The notes under the pieces are model-generated. The model saw only the letters and a program-made list of their open reading frames with translations, did not search any database and had not been told where the DNA came from. The position numbers and the translations under genes are program-made. DNA of 29,072 nucleotides. Origin: Sphingomonadaceae bacterium (lineage in GTDB: Bacteria; Pseudomonadota; Alphaproteobacteria; Sphingomonadales; Sphingomonadaceae). The DNA is taken from the NCBI GenBank assembly GCA_016742125.1, contig JACVCM010000002.1, forward strand, positions 1-29,072, in the 5' to 3' direction. Positions 14,629-21,598 of the stretch are shown here, in pieces; within the stretch, counting starts at the first letter, position 1; each line of letters opens with the position of its first letter.

Positions 14629-15156
14629 TTACTCAGCCTTTTCGTAATATTGCGGCGCGGCTTCGTTGAGCACGGCCAATATCTTCTGCAAGGCGGCCTT
14701 TTCGTCAGTTTTTTCCATCGCTGCCAGCTCACGCGCGAGGCGGCTCGAGGCAGCTTCGAAAATCTGCCGCTCGGAATAGCTTTGCTCAGGCTGATCGTCG
14801 GGACGGAACAGGTCACGGGTCACTTCGGCGATCGACACCAGGTCGCCCGAGTTGATCTTCGCTTCATATTCCTGCGCGCGGCGCGACCACATGGTGCGCT
14901 TGACGCGCGGCTTGCCGGTTAGAGTCTGCATTGCTTCCTTCAGCGTCTTGTCGCTGGATAGCTTGCGCATGCCGACACCCTCGGCCTTGTTGAAAGGCAC
15001 ACGAAGCGTCATTTTTTCCTTCTCGAAGCGCAGCACATAAAGCTGTAGCTGCATACCGGCGATTTCGCTGTCCTGAAGCTCTATCACACGGCCCACGCCA
15101 TGCTTCGGATAGACAACATAATCGCCTACATCAAACATCGCCGCTGTCGACGTCAT
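14629..15156 (-). CDS. CarD family transcriptional regulator
   Basis: RNA polymerase-binding protein that stabilises open complexes at rRNA and other promoters. The N-terminal RNAP-interacting domain is recognisable as FDVGDYVVYPKHGVGRVIEL (residues 8-27), continuing to VPFNKAEGVGMRKLSS; the C-terminal helical DNA-binding part includes RVKRTMWSRRAQEYEAKINSGDL, EVTRDLF and SERQIFEAASSRLARELA. 175 residues, the usual length. ATG 15156 has GAAAGG upstream. Own promoter at 15308-15336 and own terminator, so monocistronic. Confidence 0.95.
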   Translation of the reverse strand: MTSTAAMFDVGDYVVYPKHGVGRVIELQDSEIAGMQLQLYVLRFEKEKMTLRVPFNKAEGVGMRKLSSDKTLKEAMQTLTGKPRVKRTMWSRRAQEYEAKINSGDLVSIAEVTRDLFRPDDQPEQSYSERQIFEAASSRLARELAAMEKTDEKAALQKILAVLNEAAPQYYEKAE

Positions 15157-15307
15157 ATTACGACCTTTCTGATTATTGGGAGAAATAAGCTTCTGGCGAC
15201 CCCCGGGTCACCCATAACACTGTGCCGTTCATCCCTTGTGCCATGTACCGTTTCACTGGCCCCATAGCCAATGCAAACGCTAGGCCGTTTTCGACCTGTT
15301 GGAACAT

Positions 15308-15336
15308 AGTGTAACAGATTCGCAATAAAATTTCAA
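15308..15336 (-). promoter_or_regulatory. Promoter of carD
   Basis: On the minus strand TTGAAA (15336-15331), a 17-bp spacer and TACACT (15313-15308). This predicts a 5' leader of about 145 bases before the carD ATG. Confidence 0.5.
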
Positions 15337-15377
15337 CCGTGCTTAACAGGCTGTCAATAGCGCGACTCGTCTGCGCT

Positions 15378-15893
15378 TCAGATTGCGCTCAATTTTCTGA
15401 CGCGATTGTTGGAGGCGACGTCTGCGTCGGCATCGAGCGGCTTGATATCGACCGAGTTCATCCAGCACAAATCGTGATGCCCCAATACGCGGTCGTCGTG
15501 GCTGCGAATGGTAACGGGCAAGATCGGCTGCCGGTCGCGCTCGTCGACGAGGACGGGGTTGGAAGGAATGCCGGTGCCGAATTTTTCGCCCCATTGGCGC
15601 AGCGCGATCATCACCGGCAACAGTTCAAGACCCTTTTCGGTGAGGCGATATTCCACCTTGCGCCGGTCGTCGGGGCAGGGGGTACGATGCAGTATTCCGC
15701 TTTCGGTCAGGCGTGTCAGCCGGTTGGCAAGGATGTTGCGTGCGATGCCGATCTCGGACAGGAACTCCTCAAAATGCCGGACGCCATTAAAGGCGGCGCG
15801 CAGGATCATGAAAGACCATCGTTCGCCCATCGCCTCCAGCGCGGTCGGGAGGCCGCATTCGGCTATGTCCTGTAACGGTTCTCTAAGACCCAT
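15378..15893 (-). CDS. HxlR-type winged-helix transcriptional regulator
   Basis: MarR/HxlR-like DNA-binding protein. Diagnostic features are the Cys near the N terminus (AECGLPTALEAMGERWSFMILR), the recognition part GVRHFEEFLSEIGIARNILANRLTRLTESGIL and the wing RRKVEYRLTEKGLELLPV. The HxlR domain fills residues 10-110; a tail of about 50 residues is not recognised. 171 aa. It is divergent from the secreted protein at 16089, and an inverted repeat lies in the shared intergenic region, as expected for local regulation. The inducer is unknown; Cys13 could be a redox or electrophile sensor as in some HxlR proteins. Confidence 0.9.
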   Translation of the reverse strand: MGLREPLQDIAECGLPTALEAMGERWSFMILRAAFNGVRHFEEFLSEIGIARNILANRLTRLTESGILHRTPCPDDRRKVEYRLTEKGLELLPVMIALRQWGEKFGTGIPSNPVLVDERDRQPILPVTIRSHDDRVLGHHDLCWMNSVDIKPLDADADVASNNRVRKLSAI

Positions 15894-15953
15894 TGTTCAT
15901 CCTCGGCATGCAGCGTGAGCGTGTGTTCAAAAAAATGCAACCGGAATTCAGTT

Positions 15954-15976
15954 TTAAGTTGCAACTAGAAACTTAA
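15954..15976. promoter_or_regulatory. Inverted-repeat operator between hxlR and the CC_3452-like gene
   Basis: TTAAGTT (15954-15960) and AACTTAA (15970-15976) form 7-bp inverted arms 9 bases apart. A nested perfect palindrome, AGTTGCAACT (15957-15966), overlaps the left arm. It lies right before the TATAAT box at 15977-15982, so bound repressor would block the plus-strand promoter. Confidence 0.5.
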
Positions 15977-15982
15977 TATAAT
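15977..15982 (+). promoter_or_regulatory. -10 box TATAAT of the secreted-protein promoter
   Basis: Consensus TATAAT. The hexamer 17 bp upstream is TTAAGT (15954-15959), a weak -35 that is inside the inverted repeat. This suggests a regulated promoter, with a leader of about 100 bases to ATG 16089. Confidence 0.5.
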
Positions 15983-16015
15983 AGGTAGTGGTTCGCAACT
16001 GGTTTTCCAGAGGCA

Positions 16016-16076
16016 AAAAACGCGGGAACGGCAACAAAAGTTCCGGCCAGCGTTTTTCAGATTTAGCAAAGCTAAA
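16016..16076 (+). promoter_or_regulatory. Structured 5' leader with terminator-like stem and second hairpin
   Basis: Arms 16016-16023 (AAAAACGC) and 16050-16057 (GCGTTTTT) pair over 8 bp, with an inner 5-bp stem GGAAC/GTTCC (16025-16029, 16040-16044). The right arm ends in five T residues, so the structure resembles an intrinsic terminator inside the leader. A second hairpin TTTAGC-AAA-GCTAAA (16062-16076) sits directly before the ribosome site AAGGA (16077-16081). Confidence 0.5.
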
Positions 16077-16088
16077 AAGGATAAGACG

Positions 16089-16451
16089 ATGACCCTCTCC
16101 CATGTTTCTGCCCGTCTGGGCACCCTTGCCGCTGCCGCCGTTCTGAGCACGACGCTCCTCCTCGGCGTTTCGACCCAGGCGCAAGCCCAGTCGAACAAAG
16201 GCCCCTATTACAAAGTCGAACTGGCACAGCCCGCCGCGTCAAAGCAGGAATTGCTGCGCAGCGTGTTCGTAAAGTGCGAAGGCACCGCCTGCCGCGCGCC
16301 GATGGCTTCGACCGCGCCCAAGAATATGTGCATCAGCATCGCGCGTGAATTCGGCGAAGTGGCTGCGTTCAGCGCCGGCGACCGCATCTTCACTGCCGAT
16401 GAACTGGCTGCCTGCAACGGCAACAAGAAGGAAGTGATCGCGAAGAACTAA
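16089..16451 (+). CDS. CC_3452-like small secreted protein
   Basis: Exported 120-residue protein of unknown function. The signal peptide ends around AQAQAQS (residues 32-38). The mature part resembles the small alphaproteobacterial CC_3452 family: YYKVELAQPA near the start, VKCEGTACRAP with a conserved Cys pair, CISIAREFGEVAAFSAGDR, and a final Cys in LAACN, so four cysteines could form two disulfides. AAGGA lies 7 bases before the ATG. Divergent from hxlR, with an operator-like repeat between them; likely controlled by it. A strong terminator follows. Confidence 0.75.
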   Translation: MTLSHVSARLGTLAAAAVLSTTLLLGVSTQAQAQSNKGPYYKVELAQPAASKQELLRSVFVKCEGTACRAPMASTAPKNMCISIAREFGEVAAFSAGDRIFTADELAACNGNKKEVIAKN

Positions 16452-16536
16452 GCTTCGCCCCACAAAATTTTTCGGCTCCTCTCTCCACCTTACCCCCCTC
16501 GCCAAGTTTTGGCGACAGAGAGCCGAAACCCCTTGG

Positions 16537-16565
16537 CGCCGGAAGGATATCCTTCCGGCGTTTTT
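16537..16565 (+). terminator. Intrinsic terminator downstream of the CC_3452-like gene
   Basis: A perfect 24-base palindrome (16537-16560, centre GATATC) is followed by TTTTT at 16561-16565. Upstream, 9-bp inverted arms at 16470-16478 and 16520-16528 enclose a further small hairpin (16500-16514), so the whole 3' region is heavily structured. Confidence 0.85.
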
Positions 16566-16646
16566 GTTTGGGCCGGAGACCGTCCCAAAGCATTTCCGAG
16601 GGTTTGCGGCGGAAGTTGGCAACAAGTTGGCACCTATCTTCACCGA

Positions 16647-17519
16647 TCAGCGGTACCGTTTACGGCCTTTGTCGTGCCGCTGCGTCGGGTCGAGATACAT
16701 GCACAGGTCGCCAAACTCCTCATCGCTTAGCTTTTCCTCCTTTTCGGACGCAGCCTTGCCACGCTCCAGCCGTGCGGCAAATTCTTCGTCCGCAAGCCGC
16801 TCTTCGCTTTTTCCCGGACGCTGTTCGGACAGGAAGGACGGCAGCACGCCGTCCGCTGCATCGGCCATTTGCAGTTCGTCACCCAGTGTTTCCGGACCGA
16901 GCATTTCCTCGGGCGGCGCCGGGAGTTGCGGCTCCATCGCGCGCAGGCTGTCATCGACGGTCTGGACGGGGGGCGCGGGATTGGCGCGCGCCGCCTTGCC
17001 ATAGCGTTCGGGCATCAAATTGCTCAAAAGGAAGGTCAGCAACCTGTCGCTGACCACGCGCTTGGTGCAGACGATCTCGCCATTTTCGTCGAACACGTGA
17101 TGCTCGACACCCTCGATCGCGCGGTCGAAGGCAATATCCTCCAGACCGCGCCCTGCATGAAAGCGTGCCGCATCCCATGCCCGGTCGAACGCCGCGCCAT
17201 GCGGCGCCCGCCGCAATTGCCGTGCCGATTCGCGGCTCATGCCGACAGCTTTGGAGGCCTGCGTGACCGAGCCGGTATCGGCGAGCACCTCGATAAAGCG
17301 CCGCTGTTTCTCATCGGTCCAGCCATCGTAACGCGGCCGGCGGCGCACCGGAACCCAGCGATAATCCTCGGGATTATAGGGCTCCGCCTCTTCTGGCGTC
17401 AGGGCATCGTCGTCAGGCTTGGGCGCGGCAGGAGGGAGCGGGGTGGAGGGGGAGACAGCGGCCATCGAAACATCGACAGCGGCGTCGGGGTGAGTAGGTG
17501 TGGGGTGATTCTGTTCCAT
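16647..17519 (-). CDS. Helix-turn-helix protein of unknown function, SOS-box controlled
   Basis: Unrecognised protein of 290 residues. The first 60 residues are Pro-rich and probably disordered. A helix-turn-helix stretch at about 67-105 reads WTDEKQRRFIEVLADTGSVT then QASKAVGMSRESARQLRR, a form also found in phage small-terminase-like and other homeodomain-type proteins. Residues 106-180 are conserved-looking (FDRAWDAARFHAGRG, FDRAIEGVEHHVFDENGEIVCTKRVVSDRLLTFLLSNLMPERYG). The rest is charged and low complexity. I chose ATG 17519 (MEQNHP); the frame continues upstream through the regulatory region. A GTTC-N7-GTTC box ends 12 bp before this ATG, so expression after DNA damage is likely (inference). 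Divergent from rsh. A DNA-binding role is inferred only from the motif. Confidence 0.75.
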   Translation of the reverse strand: MEQNHPTPTHPDAAVDVSMAAVSPSTPLPPAAPKPDDDALTPEEAEPYNPEDYRWVPVRRRPRYDGWTDEKQRRFIEVLADTGSVTQASKAVGMSRESARQLRRAPHGAAFDRAWDAARFHAGRGLEDIAFDRAIEGVEHHVFDENGEIVCTKRVVSDRLLTFLLSNLMPERYGKAARANPAPPVQTVDDSLRAMEPQLPAPPEEMLGPETLGDELQMADAADGVLPSFLSEQRPGKSEERLADEEFAARLERGKAASEKEEKLSDEEFGDLCMYLDPTQRHDKGRKRYR

Positions 17520-17530
17520 CTGGCAGTTTA

Positions 17531-17545
17531 GAACATAAATAGAAC
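17531..17545 (-). promoter_or_regulatory. SOS box (LexA operator) of the HTH protein gene
   Basis: On the minus strand GTTC-tatttat-GTTC, the direct-repeat operator bound by alphaproteobacterial LexA. It is followed by TAAA, as is the uvrA box, and lies 12 bp before ATG 17519. Confidence 0.75.
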
Positions 17546-17689
17546 ATTGTAGGAAAGGGGTTTTTGGACGTGATTGAATATTTTTGCGTTTGTTACCTCG
17601 TGCAAGTGAGCGCAAACGCCAAATTTACTTCGTCTGGCACATCATTTTCTTGTTGCATCGCAGCGTAAATCCACCACTTTGGTATCACC

Positions 17690-19783
17690 ATGATGCGGCA
17701 ATATGAACTGGTGGAGCGGGTGCGCGCTTATGATCCGGAGGTCGACGAGGATCGGCTGAACCGCGCCTATGTCTTTACCGTCCAGATGCACGGCGCGCAG
17801 AAGCGGGCTTCGGGCGATCCTTATTTCTCGCATCCGGTCGAGGTGGCGGGTCTGATGACCGACCTCAAAATGGACGAAGACACGATTATCACCGCACTGC
17901 TCCACGACACTGTCGAGGACACGCTGACCAGCATCGAGGATGTCGAGAGCAAGTTCGGGCCGGAGGTTGCGCGGCTGGTCGATGGTGTGACCAAGCTGTC
18001 CAAGATCGAGGCGCAGACCGAGGATGAGCGTGCGGCCGAGAACTTGCGCAAATTCCTGCTGGCGATCTCGGACGATATCCGCGTGCTGCTGGTCAAGCTT
18101 GCCGACCGGTTGCACAATATGCGCACACTGCATTTCATCAAAAGCCCCGAAAAGCGTCGCCGGATCGCCAAGGAGACAATGGACATCTACGCGCCCCTGG
18201 CGGAGCGGATCGGCATGTATGAATATATGCGCGAGATGCAGCTGCTCGCCTTCCAGCAGCTTGAGCCGGACGCATACAAGACCATAACCGACCGGCTTGC
18301 CGAAATCCGCCGCAAGGCCGATGTCGAGATAGACCAGATCAACCGGACCATCGCCTGGGAGATGGAGGAGGCGGGACTGAAGGTGAAGGTGTCGGGGCGC
18401 GAAAAGCATCCCTATTCGATCTGGAAGAAGATGCAGGAACGGCATGTCGCGTTCGAGCAGCTGACCGATATCAATGCGTTCCGGGTGATTACCGAGAGCG
18501 AGGAAGACTGCTACCGCGCGCTCGGGGTGCTCCACCGCCGCTGGCAGATGGTGCCGGGGCGGTTTAAGGACTTTATCTCCACCCCCAAGCGCAACGGCTA
18601 TAAGTCGGTCCACACCACGATCATGTTCGCCAAGAATATGCGGGTGGAGGTGCAGATCCGTTCGGCCGAGATGCACCGCGCATCCGAATATGGCTTTGCA
18701 GCGCATTGGGCGTACAAGCAGGCGGATACGCCCGACGGGCAAGCGGGGTGGCTGCGCGACCTGATCGAGATACTCGAGACCAGCCACGATGCCGAGGATA
18801 TCCTCGAAAACACACGGATGGCGATGTATCAGGACCGCATCTTCGCCTTTACACCGAAGGGCGCGCTGCACCAGCTGCCCAAGGGTTCGACCGTGGTCGA
18901 TTTTGCCTATGCCGTGCACACCGACCTGGGCGACAAGACCGTGGGAGCGAAGGTCAACGGCCGGCACGTGCCACTGCGCACGCAACTGTCCAACGGCGAC
19001 ATGGTCGAAATCCTGAAGTCCAAGGCGCAGGAGCCGCAGCCGACCTGGCTGAACTTCGTGACGACGGGCAAGGCGCGCGCCGCGATCCGCCGTCATGTCC
19101 GCCACCGCGAGCGGGACGAGCTGGTCGCCATCGGACGCAAGCTGTACGAGGAAGTCGTCGAGCGCATGCCGGGCAAGATCGGCAAGAAGGCGCTGGCGGC
19201 TGCGGTCGAGCGGCTGAAGCTCGAAAGCGAAGAGGAGCTGATGCACCGCATCGGCGCGGGCAAGCTGACCGACCGCGCGTTGATGGAGGCGCTCGTCCCC
19301 GGGTTCGAGGCAGAGGGCGAAACCGGCGATTTCCCCAATCAGGAGCGCGCTATCTCGATCCGCGGGCTGACCCCCGGCGTCGGCTATCATTTGGGTGACT
19401 GCTGCCATCCCATCCCCGGCGACCGCATCGTGGGACTTCGCCTGCCGGGGCAACCGGTGGAGGTGCACACCATCGAATGCGACCGGCTGGCGAGCGGGGT
19501 CGATGCCGACTGGGTGGATTTAAGCTGGGGGCAGGGCAGCGATGGCGCGTCGGCGCGGCTGCGCGTGGTCATCCACAACCGGCCGGGTACGCTGGGCGAG
19601 ATTGCGGGCATTTTCGGCTATCACAAGGCGAATATCATCAACCTGCGGATGACCGCGCGCGATGTCGAGTTCCACACGTTCGAGGTCGATCTGGAGGTCC
19701 ACGATCTGCAGCATCTGATGCGGATCATCTCCGCATTGCGCGCGTCGGAGGCCGTGGCGACCGCCGACCGCGTCTACGACTGA
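17690..19783 (+). CDS. Bifunctional (p)ppGpp synthetase/hydrolase (RelA/SpoT homologue)
   Basis: Makes and degrades the alarmone (p)ppGpp in the stringent response. The N-terminal HD hydrolase is intact: FSHPVEVAG (His48), LLHDTVEDT (His72, Asp73) and KLADRLHNMRTL. The synthetase follows with GRFKDFISTPKRNGYKSVHT, where RFKD is the form found in bifunctional enzymes, and VEVQIRSAEMHRASEYGFAAHW. Then come TGS (IFAFTPKGALHQLPKGSTVVD, about 385-445), a Cys-containing GYHLGDCCHPIPGD region and a C-terminal ACT domain (about 620-697, LRVVIHNRPGTLGEIAGIF). 697 residues, normal full-length size. ATG 17690 is followed by a second ATG. It is the only rsh-type gene here. Confidence 0.97.
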   Translation: MMRQYELVERVRAYDPEVDEDRLNRAYVFTVQMHGAQKRASGDPYFSHPVEVAGLMTDLKMDEDTIITALLHDTVEDTLTSIEDVESKFGPEVARLVDGVTKLSKIEAQTEDERAAENLRKFLLAISDDIRVLLVKLADRLHNMRTLHFIKSPEKRRRIAKETMDIYAPLAERIGMYEYMREMQLLAFQQLEPDAYKTITDRLAEIRRKADVEIDQINRTIAWEMEEAGLKVKVSGREKHPYSIWKKMQERHVAFEQLTDINAFRVITESEEDCYRALGVLHRRWQMVPGRFKDFISTPKRNGYKSVHTTIMFAKNMRVEVQIRSAEMHRASEYGFAAHWAYKQADTPDGQAGWLRDLIEILETSHDAEDILENTRMAMYQDRIFAFTPKGALHQLPKGSTVVDFAYAVHTDLGDKTVGAKVNGRHVPLRTQLSNGDMVEILKSKAQEPQPTWLNFVTTGKARAAIRRHVRHRERDELVAIGRKLYEEVVERMPGKIGKKALAAAVERLKLESEEELMHRIGAGKLTDRALMEALVPGFEAEGETGDFPNQERAISIRGLTPGVGYHLGDCCHPIPGDRIVGLRLPGQPVEVHTIECDRLASGVDADWVDLSWGQGSDGASARLRVVIHNRPGTLGEIAGIFGYHKANIINLRMTARDVEFHTFEVDLEVHDLQHLMRIISALRASEAVATADRVYD

Positions 19784-19799
19784 GCAGCGTCTGGCAAGG

Positions 19800-20120
19800 C
19801 TATTCCGCGGGCGGCGCGATGGTGACGGGGCCGATCTCGCTGACACAGGCCTTCACCTTGTCGAGCGCCTCGGATGGCGTGGGCGGGTTCGACACCAGAT
19901 CCTGCACCGAATGTTCGGCCATCACCTTGTCCGCGGCACAATCGCAGACTGCCGAGACATCGATGCGGACGCCTTCGGGTATCTGCCCCTGCGCGGTCGC
20001 ATTGCAACTGGCAACCACCGACTGACGGATGGTGGATTTGAGGTTCGCGTCGATCGCCCCGCCTTCGCCGCAGGCGGTAAGGATGAACGGCAGGGCGAGA
20101 AGGATGGGTAGGGTGCGCAT
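19800..20120 (-). CDS. Small hypothetical lipoprotein
   Basis: Unrecognised. The chosen ATG 20120 gives MRTLPILLALPFILTACGEG, a lipoprotein signal with lipobox LTAC (Cys18). The mature part has three cysteines (VVASCNATAQG, SAVCDCAADKVM) and one more in KACVSEIG, suggesting disulfides. 106 residues. The longer frame from 20288 is not supported since it would put the signal peptide internally. Convergent with rsh, 16 bp apart. Confidence 0.72.
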   Translation of the reverse strand: MRTLPILLALPFILTACGEGGAIDANLKSTIRQSVVASCNATAQGQIPEGVRIDVSAVCDCAADKVMAEHSVQDLVSNPPTPSEALDKVKACVSEIGPVTIAPPAE

Positions 20121-20197
20121 GACCGCGATGTAGGAAGCGCCATCGGGTTTTGCGAGGGGTGATTTGCGGTTTGGATATCCGGGCGGCGGCGGGCCCT

Positions 20198-20253
20198 TAA
20201 ATTGACAAGATTCACGCAAAAGGGGGGGTGCCACTGTCCACCTTGTCAATTTA
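20198..20253. repeat. 12-bp inverted repeat, 32-base spacer
   Basis: TAAATTGACAAG (20198-20209) and CTTGTCAATTTA (20242-20253) are perfect inverted arms. The spacer includes a G8 run. It may be a small dispersed element; no protein is encoded here. Confidence 0.55.
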
Positions 20254-20676
20254 GCCGGGGAAGATCGGGCAGGGCCGACGCGCGGCAATCGGCTTCAGTC
20301 CATATACCGATGTCCAGCCCGCGAATCTGACAGGTCAAATCCTACATTACAAGCCCGGACGACCCGCGCAGCGCGCGCACCTGTCGGATGACCGGCGGAT
20401 AGGGAAGAGGGCGTGGCAAATCGGGCGAGCTTGCTAAGGTCGCCCGATGGCGCGAACTGGGATGGCATCGGCCAATGGGGCTTTGTGCGCGAGGCGATGA
20501 CCCTCGACTGACGAAAGCGGCAAAGGCGGCAAAGGCGGCACTGCACATGGGGTGAAAAATAGAGAACGCATTACGGGCGCGGTTGGGCTTTGGGATGGTG
20601 TGGGGATGCCCACATTGTCAAAGAGCGGCGTTCGGTGCGGAAGAGGAAATACTGTTTTGCAAGCTTTTTCGGGGTT
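20254..20676. other. Gene-free stretch, no convincing feature
   Basis: I see no gene with family resemblance or a good ribosome site. The only structure is an imperfect tandem of the 9-mer GGCAAAGGC at 20518-20540. A short frame ending WDGIGQWGFVREAMTLD then stop (about 20412-20510) could be a gene remnant but has no recognisable relative. Confidence 0.4.
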
Positions 20677-20713
20677 CGCGCGGAGGCGCGGAGGCGCGGA
20701 GAGCACGCGGAGA
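20673..20713 (+). repeat. GGGTTC-headed octamer tandem repeat, copy 1
   Basis: GGGTTCGC is followed by three tandem octamers of GCGCGGAG type and a diverged fourth. Related arrays start GGGTTCACGCAGAGG at 21447 and GGGTTCGCACGAAGAC at 23668. Confidence 0.55.
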
Positions 20714-20722
20714 AAAGACAAA

Positions 20723-20893
20723 ATCCTCCCCATCAAGGGGGGGGGTGGCCCGAAGGGTCGAAGGGGGTGCGCGTCGCGTCTGCGACGCCAATGAATCGCT
20801 AAGCTTTCAGCCTGGCGACGAGTCCTTTTGGACGGCTTGCCGCCGTCCGCACCCACCCCTTACTCCCCTCCCGTAAAGGGAGGGGGCGGAGAG
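20723..20893. repeat. Palindromic dispersed element (CCTCCCC family), full copy
   Basis: CT-rich and GA-rich hairpins stand at both ends. The right one is CCCCTCCC-gtaaa-GGGAGGGG (20865-20885). The core includes GCGTCGC-GTCT-GCGACGC and the block at 20829-20854. That block recurs in reverse at 21535-21560 with 25 of 26 bases identical. Confidence 0.6.
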
Positions 20894-20904
20894 CTTCACG
20901 CAGC

Positions 20905-21139
20905 CTACCGCTTCGCATGAGCCGCCCGCAGCGGGTCAAACGCCGCCGCCTGCGAGTTAGACGGCACGGGATCAGCAAGGGCGGCCTCCACCTTTGCTTT
21001 CGCAGATCGCACCCAGCGCCGCCTCTTCCCGCTCCAGCGCGCGCAAAGCGGCGCGCACGACTTCACTGACAGAGGCATAGCGCGCGCAAGCAACCCGCCC
21101 TTGCGCCATCCCGGTCAAGGGGCCGAGGGTGACGGTGAC
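20905..21139 (-). pseudogene. Degraded ParD-like antitoxin
   Basis: Reading 21139 downwards gives VTVTLGPLTGMAQGRVACARY and then ASVSEVVRAALRA, the signature of ParD/CopG-type ribbon-helix-helix antitoxins (family form: YASASEVVRAALR). The frame then shifts: the continuation LEREEAALGAI is in the next frame, and the tail AALADPVPSNSQAAAFDPLRAAHAKR is in a third. Part of the N-terminal strand region is also shortened. At least two frameshifts make it non-functional unless there are assembly errors. No partner ParE toxin is seen beside it. Family assignment is from motif only. Confidence 0.6.
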
Positions 21140-21143
21140 GGGT

Positions 21144-21172
21144 GCTAATCGGTATTGGGTCCCCGGAATTCC
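21144..21172 (+). repeat. GCTAAT..GTATTG.GTCCCCGGAA repeat, copy 1
   Basis: A 29-base unit that recurs with a few changes at 21599-21628. It lies between the ParD remnant and the truncated nucleotidyltransferase-like fragment. Confidence 0.6.
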
Positions 21173-21192
21173 TTTCTCCGGATTTCGGGGAT

Positions 21193-21399
21193 TTAGTAAA
21201 CTGTCACCGTAATTTCCAGCTCAGACCGGACGGGTGTGCAAAAGTCAAAATCACCTGTGGTGAGCGCGCTGGTAGAATAGAGCTCAGCCGCCGCGCCGCC
21301 GACGAGAATCGGGCGAGGCAAACCACGCCGGTCCATCGCCTCACTCGCCTCAGCAAACAGGCGCAGCGCAGCTTCGAATTCGGGGCGGTAGGCGGACAT
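21193..21399 (-). pseudogene. Truncated nucleotidyltransferase-like fragment
   Basis: A 68-residue frame from ATG 21399: MSAYRPEFEAALRLFAEASE then RRGLPRPILVGGAAAELYST then GDFDFCTPVR. LVGGAA...ELY...TGDFD is the start of the active site of minimal nucleotidyltransferases, including AbiEii/MNT-like toxins. It is followed by ITVTVY and a stop, so the catalytic and C-terminal parts are missing. Probably the remnant of a toxin or defence gene. Low certainty on the exact family. Confidence 0.5.
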
Positions 21400-21446
21400 G
21401 CGCGCCCTTGTGCCGCAGGGTGGGCGGATAGGGAAGGATGATTTAG

Positions 21447-21490
21447 GGTTCACGCAGAGGACGCAGAGTTGTGCAGAGGGCGCGGAGGGT
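21447..21490 (+). repeat. GGGTTC-headed octamer repeat, copy 2
   Basis: GGGTTCACGCAGAGGACGC with diverged ACGCAGAG-like units to GGCGCGGAG. Same plan as the arrays at 20673 and 23668. Confidence 0.5.
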
Positions 21491-21504
21491 CAAGATGCAA
21501 GACT

Positions 21505-21560
21505 CCTCCCCCTTGACGGGGGAGGGTAGGGAGGGGGTGCGGGCGGCGGCAAGCCGTCCA
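21505..21560. repeat. Half copy of the palindromic element, inverted
   Basis: CCTCCCCC-ttgac-GGGGGAGG hairpin (21505-21525) joined to the block 21535-21560, which is the reverse complement of 20829-20854 with one mismatch. The other half is absent. Confidence 0.6.
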
Positions 21561-21598
21561 CAATAGCACTCGAACCTGCCGACCATCACAGAGGCGGA

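Noticed and set aside
14629..15156. Plus-strand frames over carD
   Set aside because: Antisense shadows of a clear CarD gene.
15954..15982. AGTTGCAACT palindrome as a separate binding site
   Set aside because: It overlaps the left arm of the longer inverted repeat and is best treated as part of the same operator.
17586..17619. GCGTTTG / CAAACGC inverted repeat upstream of rsh
   Set aside because: Seven-base arms 20 bases apart, not well placed relative to a promoter; likely chance.
17642..19468. 608-codon minus-strand open frame opposite rsh
   Set aside because: High-GC antisense frame; the rsh domains on the plus strand explain the sequence, and the translated product has no recognisable family.
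20412..20510. Short frame ending WDGIGQWGFVREAMTLD
   Set aside because: No recognisable homologue and only a weak ribosome site; could be a remnant, noted but not called as a gene.
20518..20540. GGCAAAGGC tandem as a possible CRISPR or iteron array
   Set aside because: Only about two and a half 9-bp units, no spacers and no replication gene nearby.
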